Part shown: in pieces, positions 1 to 6,888 of the stretch
Position numbering within the stretch: the stretch's first letter is position 1
Layout of the letters: each line of letters opens with the position of its first letter
From: JAQVXR01 sp050945755
Lineage (GTDB): Bacteria; Bacillota; Dehalobacteriia; Dehalobacteriales; Dehalobacteriaceae
Assembly: GCA_050945755.1 (NCBI GenBank)
Contig: JBMNTN010000058.1
Span: forward strand, 1 to 11,486
Length of the DNA stretch: 11,486 nucleotides
Direction of reading: 5' to 3'
Translations under genes and position numbers: made by a program
Notes under the pieces: model-generated
Told to the model about the DNA's origin: nothing
The model's database searches: none
The model's input: the letters and a program-made list of their open reading frames with translations, nothing else

Positions 1-371
1 GTTTCCTGTTTGGCAAGCTCCGTGATGGGAATTAAGTAATACTTACCTTTATCCGCCGACCCCAGATTTTTCACCAAGGTACTGTCTACGATTACAACGG
101 CATCGTCCGTAATCTGCGGAGAATATTTATCATATGCCTGTTGGGACATGGCCAGCAAAATTTCTGCGTCCCCCACCTTGGGATAATAGATTGCTTCATC
201 AGAAATAATTACTTCCGCCTTACTTGCCCCGCCTCTGGCTTCCGGTCCGTAGCTCTGAGACTGGACGGCATTAAATCCGTCTTTTACCGCTGCACTGGCC
301 AGAATAATTCCGGCTAAAATCAGCCCCTGGCCCCCGCTACCGCTCAGCCTGATATCCCATTTCTGGCTCAT
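1..371 (-). CDS. korC: 2-oxoglutarate:ferredoxin oxidoreductase gamma subunit, KorC (partial)
   Basis: This is the gamma (catalytic-partner) subunit of a cytoplasmic 2-oxoacid:ferredoxin oxidoreductase. I translated the reading frame by hand from the ATG at 369-371; 123 codons are present and the gene runs off the window start. Family gamma subunits are about 180 residues, so roughly the last third is missing. The N-terminus carries the family glycine-rich signature GSGGQGLILAG (about residues 11-21), followed by QSYGPEARGGASKAEV, the other hallmark of this family. The start lies two bases after the korB stop codon, and its ribosome site is inside the end of korB, so translation is probably coupled. 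The neighbours korD, korA and korB make the 2-oxoglutarate assignment likely, but substrate preference cannot be read from this subunit. Confidence 0.93.
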   Translation of the reverse strand, partial: MSQKWDIRLSGSGGQGLILAGIILASAAVKDGFNAVQSQSYGPEARGGASKAEVIISDEAIYYPKVGDAEILLAMSQQAYDKYSPQITDDAVVIVDSTLVKNLGSADKGKYYLIPITELAKQE

Positions 372-373
372 GC

Positions 374-1195
374 TTATTTGCCCCCTTTCTGGACCCGCTC
401 AATCAGCTTATCATACTCGGCCGTGTACTCAGGCGCCTCCGACCGGTATAATTCACCAATCAGGAACTTATCTTCCAATTGTTCCGGCTTCATCTTTTGA
501 GCCGCCTTGATATTAACCGCATGTTCCTTCTGCCAATTGATCATCTCTAAAGCACTTCTCATTTTATTCCTTCTCCCGTAACTTACCGGGCACTGGGATA
601 CCGCTTCAATTACGGAGAAACCTTGGTTTTTCGCACCTGCCACAATCAGGTCGGTCAATTGTTTGGCATGATAAACAGTACCTCTGGCTACAAATGTTGC
701 CCCGGCTCCTTTCACCAGCTCACACAGGTCAAAGTTTCTTTCTACCATACCATAAGGTGCCGTCGTCGCTTTTTTGCCTGTCGGTGTTAACGGAGAATAC
801 TGGCCCCCCGTCATCCCATAGATACTGTTGTTGATAATGATCGCCGTAATATTAATATTTCTTCGGCTCGCATGAATCAGGTGATTTCCTCCGATCGCCG
901 ATGAGTCTCCGTCTCCCATAAAGACAAAAACATTTAATTCCGGATTTGCCACCTTCACTCCGGTAGCAAAAGCGATTGCTCTTCCGTGGGTGGTATGGAG
1001 GGTATTGAAATCAACATATGTTGTCGCTCGGGAGGAGCAGCCAATCCCGGAAACCACCACCGTCTTATCCCGGTCAATATCCAGCTCTTCCATTGCGCGG
1101 GCAAATGCGGAAAGCACAATCCCGTTCCCGCAGCCAGGACACCAAATATGCGGCAGTCGGTCTTGACGAAAATATTTTTCATATGCGCTGTTCAT
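374..1195 (-). CDS. korB: 2-oxoglutarate:ferredoxin oxidoreductase beta subunit, KorB
   Basis: This 273-residue subunit binds thiamine pyrophosphate and a [4Fe-4S] cluster, and with KorA catalyses reversible oxidative decarboxylation of a 2-oxoacid to acyl-CoA with ferredoxin as electron carrier. Visible signatures are CPGCGNG at residues 19-25, a third cysteine at C53 (GIGCSS), the TPP/Mg motif GDGD at 94-97 with NN at 122-123, and IYGMTGGQ at 125-132. C19, C22, C53 and C202 (SQCPVSYG) match the four cluster ligands known in small two-subunit-type enzymes. The length is normal for the family. The ATG follows the korA TAA with no gap, indicating tight translational coupling. Fusion-free four-gene organisation beside aconitase and isocitrate dehydrogenase favours 2-oxoglutarate over pyruvate or branched-chain oxoacids; that specificity is inferred from context and similarity. 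Confidence 0.95.
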   Translation of the reverse strand: MNSAYEKYFRQDRLPHIWCPGCGNGIVLSAFARAMEELDIDRDKTVVVSGIGCSSRATTYVDFNTLHTTHGRAIAFATGVKVANPELNVFVFMGDGDSSAIGGNHLIHASRRNINITAIIINNSIYGMTGGQYSPLTPTGKKATTAPYGMVERNFDLCELVKGAGATFVARGTVYHAKQLTDLIVAGAKNQGFSVIEAVSQCPVSYGRRNKMRSALEMINWQKEHAVNIKAAQKMKPEQLEDKFLIGELYRSEAPEYTAEYDKLIERVQKGGK

Positions 1196-2326
1196 TTACA
1201 GTACCCCCTTTACGGCATTGATGATTTCTTCAGGGGTTACCGGCTCCCCGTCTGCTTTGTTAACTCCTACGACTTTTGCCAATCCGCCTGCTGCCCGTTC
1301 TACCTCCAGCTTCAGCTGACCCAGGTTCATTTCCGGAACTACCAGCGCTTTCACCTGACCGGCAATCTTGACGATTTCCCTTTCCGGGAACGGCCAGACA
1401 GTTATCGGCCGGAATAAACCCACATTATGGCCGGCTGCATTCAGCCACCTCATCGCCTCTTTGGCCGAACGGGCCGTTGACCCATAAGCCACAAGCACGA
1501 TATCGGCATCTTCCACATTTTCACTTTCATAGGAGATAATATCATCAAGATGATTTTCAATCTTATCCATCAGTCTTTGGTTCATCCGCGCCACCACTTG
1601 AGGTGCCATCGTGGAAAATCCTTTTTCATCATGGGTGAGGCCTGTCACATGATAGCGATAGCCTGTCCCAAAGGGAGCTAAAACAGGTATGCCGTCTTCT
1701 CCCGCCGCATAAGACACATATTCTTCTGGGCTGACATCCGGCTTCTTCCGGTCCACTACTTCCAAATTTCTCACTTCATCAAAGTCTATTGGTTCTCTTA
1801 AGTGGCCCACTACTTCGTCCATTAAAAATATCACCGGAGTCATATATTTTTCCGCCAGGTTGACCGCTTTCACCGTCAATGTGTAGCACTCCTTCACCGT
1901 TGCGGGAGACAGGGCAATGGCCGGGTGATCCCCATGAGTGCCCCATCTTGCCTGCATCACATCAGCTTGGGCCGGGCTGGTCGGCAGTCCTGTGGAGGGG
2001 CCGCCTCTTTGCACATTGACCACAACGCAGGGGACTTCCGTCAGACAAGCATAGCCCAAATTCTCCTGCTTTAAGGAAAAGCCCGGGCCGCTGGTGGCCG
2101 TCAGTACCTTTTTCCCTGTTAAGCTTGCTCCCACTATCGCTGCCATGCTGGCGATTTCGTCTTCCATCTGAATGAATTTGCCTCCCACTTTGGGAAGTTC
2201 CTTCGCCATTACCTCCGCTACTTCTGTAGACGGGGTGATGGGATAACCGGCAAAAAATCTGACCCCGGCAGCCAATGCTCCAAAAGCACATGCTTCATTT
2301 CCCTGCATTACCTTTTTCCCACTCAT
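1196..2326 (-). CDS. korA: 2-oxoglutarate:ferredoxin oxidoreductase alpha subunit, KorA
   Basis: This 376-residue alpha subunit supplies the pyrimidine-binding domain and substrate pocket of the oxidoreductase. The diagnostic motif YPITPSTE is at residues 28-35, followed by the segment FIQMEDEIASMAA, which contains the Glu that activates TPP in this family, then TSGPGFSLKQE and QRGGPSTGLPT. The C-terminal part is the transketolase C-terminal-like fold typical of stand-alone alpha subunits, where gamma is a separate gene. The gene overlaps the end of korD by the four bases ATGA (start at 2324-2326, korD TGA at 2323-2325), and its own TAA abuts the korB ATG. In the reductive direction the enzyme makes 2-oxoglutarate from succinyl-CoA and CO2; the direction used here cannot be told from sequence. 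A 2-oxoisovalerate or pyruvate role is possible but less likely given the neighbours. Confidence 0.95.
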   Translation of the reverse strand: MSGKKVMQGNEACAFGALAAGVRFFAGYPITPSTEVAEVMAKELPKVGGKFIQMEDEIASMAAIVGASLTGKKVLTATSGPGFSLKQENLGYACLTEVPCVVVNVQRGGPSTGLPTSPAQADVMQARWGTHGDHPAIALSPATVKECYTLTVKAVNLAEKYMTPVIFLMDEVVGHLREPIDFDEVRNLEVVDRKKPDVSPEEYVSYAAGEDGIPVLAPFGTGYRYHVTGLTHDEKGFSTMAPQVVARMNQRLMDKIENHLDDIISYESENVEDADIVLVAYGSTARSAKEAMRWLNAAGHNVGLFRPITVWPFPEREIVKIAGQVKALVVPEMNLGQLKLEVERAAGGLAKVVGVNKADGEPVTPEEIINAVKGVL

Positions 2327-2520
2327 GCCGTTTCACCAACCTCTACGCAATAGTCAGGGCAGTGGAGTTCACAGATCTTACATCCCGTACACTTTGTCTC
2401 ATCGTTTACCACTGCTTTTCCCAGATAGTTTTCTCCGAATACTTCTTTAGGACAAAGGCCAATGCAGATACCGCAGGCCTTGCAAAGCTTTTCGTTTACT
2501 TTCACTTGATACTTCTTCAT
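2323..2520 (-). CDS. korD: Two-cluster ferredoxin-like delta subunit, KorD
   Basis: This 65-residue protein is a bacterial 2x[4Fe-4S] ferredoxin-type subunit that relays electrons from KorB to free ferredoxin. Cluster motifs are C13-x2-C16-x2-C19-x3-C23-P and C44-x2-C47-x2-C50-x3-C54-P. I chose the ATG at 2518-2520. A longer reading would begin with TTG at 2524-2526, but the strong GGAGG ribosome site (2527-2531) lies directly against that TTG with no spacer, whereas it is six bases from the ATG, the usual distance. It is the first gene of the kor set, which follows isocitrate dehydrogenase after a gap of about 150 bp with a hairpin and a dyad. Its TGA overlaps the korA ATG, so korA translation probably depends on korD translation. 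Confidence 0.92.
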   Translation of the reverse strand: MKKYQVKVNEKLCKACGICIGLCPKEVFGENYLGKAVVNDETKCTGCKICELHCPDYCVEVGETA

Positions 2521-2537
2521 GCCCAACCTCCTTACTT

Positions 2538-2563
2538 AATTAACTACAGTCGTAAAGTTAATT
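2538..2563. promoter_or_regulatory. Perfect 8-bp dyad upstream of korD (candidate operator or leader hairpin)
   Basis: The arms AATTAACT (2538-2545) and AGTTAATT (2556-2563) are exact inverted repeats separated by 10 bases. A further TAACT half-element follows at about 2572-2576. The dyad ends only a few bases from the korD ribosome site. One-turn-spaced AT-rich arms are typical of sites for dimeric repressors, but the same sequence could form an RNA hairpin beside the ribosome site. I found no convincing -35/-10 pair here; a TAAAAT hexamer on the minus strand overlaps the dyad edge (2561-2566) but lacks a good -35. Function is inference. Confidence 0.4.
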
Positions 2564-2598
2564 TTAGCAACTAACTTTTCGATTGGGAGTAGTAATCG

Positions 2599-2636
2599 TA
2601 AGATAACGCCACAATTGCTGTTGTGGCGTTATCTTA
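2599..2636 (-). terminator. Perfect 16-bp hairpin between icd and korD (terminator, attenuator or processing site)
   Basis: The arms 2599-2614 and 2621-2636 are exact inverted repeats (core GATAACGCCACAA / TTGTGGCGTTATC) around a six-base loop. The hairpin begins 33 bases after the icd stop codon, where a terminator is expected. On the minus strand it is followed by CGATTACTACTCCC, so there is no proper U-tract; only the stem end TTATCTTA is U-rich. It may therefore end transcription partly, or protect or process the upstream transcript so that icd and kor levels differ. That a structure forms is close to certain; which of these roles it has is not. Confidence 0.6.
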
Positions 2637-2669
2637 ATTTTGATTAACCGGTCCTTTATCAGTACCGTA

Positions 2670-3881
2670 TTACAGCATTTCAGCTAAACGTTTGTTGATT
2701 TCTTTGAGGAAATCGATCGTATTAACAACTTTAATGTTAGGATGGGAGGAAAGTAAGGCCAGGTCTTTGGTCATTACTCCATCTTCGATTGTTTGAATTG
2801 ATGCCTTCTCCAGCTTTTCGCCAAAGTCTACCAATTCGTTAATTCCGTCCAACTCGCCTCTCTTCTTCAATGCGCCGGTCCAAGCAAACAGAGTTGCCAT
2901 GGAGTTGGTGGAAGTTTCTTCGCCGTTTAAGTGCTTGTAATAGTGTCTGGTCACTGTTCCATGAGCAGCTTCGTACTCATAGTTTCCGTCCGGTGATACG
3001 AGTACGGAGGTCATCATCGCCAAGCTTCCGAATGCTGTAGCTACCATATCGGACATCACATCACCATCATAGTTTTTGCATGCCCAAATCATGCCACCTT
3101 CAGATCTGACAACACGGGCAACAGCATCGTCAATTAATGTGTAGAAGTATTCAATCCCGGCTGCTTCAAATTTTTCTTTATATTCGTTATCATAAAGTTC
3201 CTGGAAGATGTCTTTAAATCGATGGTCGTATTTTTTGGAAATCGTATCTTTGGTGGCAAACCAAAGATCCTGCTTCAGGTCAAGGGCATAAGTGAAGCAC
3301 GCATGAGCAAAGCTTTCAATGGACTTGTCAATGTTGTGCATCCCCATAATAACCCCAGGGCCTTCAAAATCTAATATGTTTTCTTTTATGACTTCGCCGT
3401 TTTCCCCGGTGAAAACCAATTCTGCTTTTCCGGCGCCCGGTACACGGATTTCCACATTCTTGTAAACATCCCCATATGCATGTCTGGCAATGGTGATTGG
3501 CTTCTGCCAGCTTCTCACGGAAGGATTGATGCTGTTAACAACAATGGGTGTACGGAAAACAGTTCCGTCTAAGATGGCACGAATTGTTCCATTGGGGCTT
3601 TTCCACATTTCTTTTAAGTTATATTCTTCTACTCGCTGCGCATTAGGCGTAATAGTTGCACATTTAACAGCGACACCATATTTTTTTGTCGCTAAAGCAG
3701 AGTCAACGGTAATTTGGTCATTGGTTTCATCACGTTTTTTTAAGCCGAGATCATAGTACTCAGTTTTTAAATCCACATAGGGATTGATCAGGATATCTTT
3801 AATCGCATCCCAGATAATCCGGGTCATCTCATCTCCGTCCATCTCTACTAAGGGAACCTTCATTTGAATTTTGTCTGCCAT
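2670..3881 (-). CDS. icd: Isocitrate dehydrogenase, NADP-dependent (eukaryotic IDH1-like type)
   Basis: This 403-residue enzyme converts isocitrate and NADP+ to 2-oxoglutarate, CO2 and NADPH in the cytoplasm. It belongs to the homodimeric subfamily that includes human IDH1/IDH2, not the E. coli Icd subfamily. Visible residues include the substrate loop KSPNGTIR (94-101), R110 and R133, catalytic Y140 and K211, metal ligands D251/D252 in LIDD and D274 in YDGD, and the coenzyme segment HGTVTRHY (308-315), whose Arg-His pair marks NADP use in this subfamily. All line up with IDH1 within one or two positions. The ribosome site AAAGGAGGT is very strong. The gene starts 20 bp after the aconitase stop, so the two are cotranscribed and act consecutively; its product is the substrate of the downstream Kor enzyme. 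No defect is visible. Confidence 0.97.
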   Translation of the reverse strand: MADKIQMKVPLVEMDGDEMTRIIWDAIKDILINPYVDLKTEYYDLGLKKRDETNDQITVDSALATKKYGVAVKCATITPNAQRVEEYNLKEMWKSPNGTIRAILDGTVFRTPIVVNSINPSVRSWQKPITIARHAYGDVYKNVEIRVPGAGKAELVFTGENGEVIKENILDFEGPGVIMGMHNIDKSIESFAHACFTYALDLKQDLWFATKDTISKKYDHRFKDIFQELYDNEYKEKFEAAGIEYFYTLIDDAVARVVRSEGGMIWACKNYDGDVMSDMVATAFGSLAMMTSVLVSPDGNYEYEAAHGTVTRHYYKHLNGEETSTNSMATLFAWTGALKKRGELDGINELVDFGEKLEKASIQTIEDGVMTKDLALLSSHPNIKVVNTIDFLKEINKRLAEML

Positions 3882-3901
3882 TAGAATAACCTCCTTTAAA
3901 C

Positions 3902-5833
3902 CTAAGCGTTTTGTTTTTTCATCCAGTTTAATGTTCCACCAACAGAAAGTACTTTTCTCTGCCGCTCTGAGATCATTAATTTAACTTGAAACTCTTTTCC
4001 AGTGGTTAGATTTTGCACGGTTAAAACTTCATCACCGTTTTCCACCTTACTTTTTGCACCACTAATTACCAGTTCATGACCTTGAGCAATTTCTTCATAA
4101 TCATCCGGGTTAACCAGCATCAAAGGAGCAATCCCGAAATTGACTAAATTATCACCGTGAATTCGAGCAATTGACTTGGCAATTACGGCTCTTACTCCCA
4201 GGTACATCGGGGCTAAAGCAGCATGTTCACGGCTGGAACCTTGTCCATAGTTATCGCCGCCAAGAATAATGCCACCTTGTTTTTCCTTCGCTCTCTGGGC
4301 AAACTCAGGATCAACAGGTTCAAATACGTGCTCTGCCATGGCCGGGATATTGGAACGCAGAGGAAGAATTTTTGCACCGGCGGGCATAATATGGTCGGTG
4401 GTGATATTGTCCCCCACTTTGATTAGCACTTCGCCTTTTAAATCATCCTGCATTTCATCATTTACCGGCAATGCTTTAATGTTAGGACCGCGGCGCACTT
4501 CCACATTTGCTCCGTCTTCCTGCGGGAAAATAAACAAGCTGTCATCAACGGCAAATTTCTTCGGCGCTTCAACCACAATGGGCTCGCCTAAAGTACGGGG
4601 ATCGGTCATCACGCCGGCTATGGCGCTGGCTGCAGCAGTTTCCGGGCTTACCAGATAAACTTCTGCATCTGCTGTACCGGTGCGGCCTTTGAAATTCCTA
4701 TTGATGGTACGCAAGGAAACCCCTTTGGACTTGGGCGACTGCCCCATGCCAATACAGGGACCGCAGGCACATTCCAGAATACGAGCTCCGGATTCAATAA
4801 TATCGGTAAGGCTGCCATCATCCGCCAACATCTTCAGTACTTGTCTGGACCCGCAGGCCAAAACCAGGCTGACATCGGGATGAACTGTTTTGCCTTTTAA
4901 AATCTTGGCGGCTTTTGTGAGATCCAAATAAGAAGAGTTAGTGCAGCTGCCAATCATTACTTGGTCTATTTTCATGCCGGCTAATTCCTGAACTGATTTA
5001 ACATTATCAGGGCTGTGGGGACAAGCTGCCAAAGGTTCAAGTTGATCGAGGTGAATTTCTACCACCTGATCATATTCAGCATCCGGATCAGCTGCCAACG
5101 GCTTCCAGTCTGCTTCCCGATCCTGCGCAACTAAGAACTCTTTCGTAATTTCATCGCTGGGGAATACGGAAGAGGTTGCTCCGGTTTCCGCTCCCATGTT
5201 GGTAATGGTTGCTCTTTCCGGAACGCTTAAATATTTTAATCCTTCTCCGGTATATTCCAGAATTGATTTTAATCCGCCTTTAACAGACAAACGCCGTAAT
5301 ACTTCTAAAACAATATCTTTAGCGCTGACCCAAGGAGCCGGTTTACCCAATAATTTAACATTGATGATTTTCGGCATGGTCATATAGAATGGTCCGCCGC
5401 CCATGGCAACTGCAACGTCTAATCCACCGGCACCAATTGCCAGCATCCCGACGCCGCCGCCGGTAGGAGTATGACTGTCTGCGCCCAACATAGTTTTGCC
5501 AGGAATTCCAAAGCGCTCCAAGTTCACCTGGTGACAGATCCCATTCCCCGGGCGGGAGAAAATAGCACCGGTTTTGGCCGCCATATCCTGCAGGAACCTA
5601 TGGTCGTCAGCACTTTCAAAACCTGTCTGAAGAGTATTGTGGTCTACATAAATTAAGCTGCGCTCGGTTTTTACCCGAGGTATCCCCATTGCCTCAAATT
5701 GTAGAAAAGCCATTGTCCCAGTAGCATCCTGTACCAGGGTTTGATCTAGCTTAATGGCAATCTCTTCGCCTGCTTTCATTTCACCGGAAACCAAATGTTC
5801 TTTAATGATTTTCACAGCTAAACTAAGACCCAT
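3902..5833 (-). CDS. acn: Aconitate hydratase (aconitase), short 643-residue type
   Basis: This enzyme interconverts citrate and isocitrate through cis-aconitate using a [4Fe-4S] cluster. At 643 residues it is the compact bacterial/archaeal-type aconitase, much shorter than the roughly 860-900-residue AcnA, AcnB or AcnD. Cluster cysteines are C297 in GSCTNSS and C357/C360 in CACGPCIG. Other signatures are DHNT at 64-67, GADSHTPTGGG at 117-127, and in the C-terminal swivel domain GDNITTDHI (474-482) and GDNYGQGSSREHAA (526-539) with the catalytic serine. The start at 5831-5833 has a good GGAGGGG ribosome site six bases upstream. It sits 53 bp after the membrane subunit gene and 20 bp before icd. 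The alternative homoaconitase/isopropylmalate isomerase assignment is unlikely because the protein is a full single-chain aconitase with icd next to it. The neighbouring PrpF is normally paired with AcnD, which this is not. Confidence 0.95.
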   Translation of the reverse strand: MGLSLAVKIIKEHLVSGEMKAGEEIAIKLDQTLVQDATGTMAFLQFEAMGIPRVKTERSLIYVDHNTLQTGFESADDHRFLQDMAAKTGAIFSRPGNGICHQVNLERFGIPGKTMLGADSHTPTGGGVGMLAIGAGGLDVAVAMGGGPFYMTMPKIINVKLLGKPAPWVSAKDIVLEVLRRLSVKGGLKSILEYTGEGLKYLSVPERATITNMGAETGATSSVFPSDEITKEFLVAQDREADWKPLAADPDAEYDQVVEIHLDQLEPLAACPHSPDNVKSVQELAGMKIDQVMIGSCTNSSYLDLTKAAKILKGKTVHPDVSLVLACGSRQVLKMLADDGSLTDIIESGARILECACGPCIGMGQSPKSKGVSLRTINRNFKGRTGTADAEVYLVSPETAAASAIAGVMTDPRTLGEPIVVEAPKKFAVDDSLFIFPQEDGANVEVRRGPNIKALPVNDEMQDDLKGEVLIKVGDNITTDHIMPAGAKILPLRSNIPAMAEHVFEPVDPEFAQRAKEKQGGIILGGDNYGQGSSREHAALAPMYLGVRAVIAKSIARIHGDNLVNFGIAPLMLVNPDDYEEIAQGHELVISGAKSKVENGDEVLTVQNLTTGKEFQVKLMISERQRKVLSVGGTLNWMKKQNA

Positions 5834-5851
5834 ATAAATCCCCTCCTCTAT

Positions 5852-5882
5852 TTTTTAATACTTTTTAATACTTATTAAATAC
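5852..5882. repeat. AT-rich 10-bp tandem repeat between membrane subunit gene and aconitase
   Basis: The plus strand shows TTTTTAATAC at 5852-5861, the same ten bases again at 5862-5871, and a degenerate third copy TTATTAAATAC at 5872-5882. On the coding strand this reads as GTATTAAAAA units just before the aconitase ribosome site. It may be slippage-prone or simply an unstructured leader that aids ribosome access. No clear promoter or terminator can be seen in the 53-bp gap. Confidence 0.55.
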
Positions 5883-5886
5883 TTTA

Positions 5887-6873
5887 TTACATTGAAACTT
5901 TCTGCGAACTTTGGGCCGTAACAGCCTGTGCACCCTTAGCCAATTTTTCATTCTGATTGTCGTCATCCAGAAATACCAATTCAGATATATGTCGATAATT
6001 TCGATAACGGATCAGAGCTCGGCTTAATATCTTACGACCAAAGTGATAAGCAAAGTTGATATCAATTACATAAGCAAAAATAATATGAATTAAGATAAAC
6101 GTATTCAGTGTGTTGACTGCCATAGTGGGTTCCCAAATCCAGCGAACGATACCGGTTACTCCTAATATCAGCATGGTGCCAAGTACCACCATATACCAGT
6201 ACTTTTGTCCGGAATTGTACTCCCCTTGGAACGGCCATTCACCTTTCTTGAACACACCCCGAAATGCTTGTTTCCACCATTCCCAATCCTTCTTACCCAG
6301 TGAAAATACGGCACTCATCGTACGGTTAAAGTGCTTACGGTCAAAAATAAAGAATAGAATTGGCGACAGCAGCCACACAATGGCGCCTAATTTGTGGAAA
6401 AAGCTAACCCAAGTAACAAACTGTTCCGTCCACATATGACTAAAATGGTTAATCGCAATTCCGGTTGGAGCCAAAATAAGGTAACCAAATGCCATCCACC
6501 AGTGAATAATTTTTTCCGGGAACCTGTGCTTCGCAGCAAACAGCTTTAAATGAGGATCAACCTGAGGACAAACCCTGATACAGGTGTAACAACGCAAACA
6601 GTTGTCCTCAACAATTTCCTCAAGATGAAGTGAAGTTCTGTGTGCTTGCAGATCGATTCTTTGTTCATCCCTTAATACAACCGGACAATTGTCAACACAG
6701 TTGCCACAAGCTATGCACTCTCTCTGGCCGACAATATTATCGGCTCCCTCCAAAAGGTGGTTCGGAGATACCCCTCCGGAAAGGAGACGAAACTTCGCTA
6801 CAGGCGACCAAGCGGTATCAAGAATACTTGTAATTAGACTCCGGTTTTGGGGTAACGGATTTAATCCAGGCAA
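5887..6873 (-). CDS. Membrane subunit: two-cluster ferredoxin domain fused to FdnI-like cytochrome b
   Basis: This 328-residue protein is probably the membrane anchor and electron conduit of the fumarate reductase/succinate dehydrogenase-like complex encoded just upstream. Residues 53-63 (CIACGNCVDNC) and 92-102 (CLRCYTCIRVC) are two CX2CX2CX3C [4Fe-4S] motifs. Then four hydrophobic segments follow at about 122-142, 160-177, 226-246 and 254-276. H124, H160, H263 and H277 are well placed as ligands of two b hemes; the 14-residue spacing of the last pair matches that in formate dehydrogenase gamma subunits. There is no signal peptide, so the iron-sulfur domain should face the cytoplasm. Translation starts at TTG (6871-6873): an in-frame TGA lies three codons upstream, and AAAGGGG precedes it. 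The gene begins 15 bp after the flavoprotein stop. Canonical SdhC/D or FrdC/D anchors have no such iron-sulfur domain. The complex assignment is by gene order. Confidence 0.85.
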   Translation of the reverse strand: MPGLNPLPQNRSLITSILDTAWSPVAKFRLLSGGVSPNHLLEGADNIVGQRECIACGNCVDNCPVVLRDEQRIDLQAHRTSLHLEEIVEDNCLRCYTCIRVCPQVDPHLKLFAAKHRFPEKIIHWWMAFGYLILAPTGIAINHFSHMWTEQFVTWVSFFHKLGAIVWLLSPILFFIFDRKHFNRTMSAVFSLGKKDWEWWKQAFRGVFKKGEWPFQGEYNSGQKYWYMVVLGTMLILGVTGIVRWIWEPTMAVNTLNTFILIHIIFAYVIDINFAYHFGRKILSRALIRYRNYRHISELVFLDDDNQNEKLAKGAQAVTAQSSQKVSM

Positions 6874-6888
6874 TATTTCTCACCCCTT

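Noticed and set aside
986..1417. Plus-strand 143-codon open frame across korB/korA
   Set aside because: It is antisense to two well-supported conserved genes, has no ribosome site, and its translation shows no recognisable domain.
2323..2526. Longer korD beginning at TTG 2524-2526
   Set aside because: The GGAGG ribosome site would touch the start codon with no spacer. The ATG six bases further on has normal spacing.
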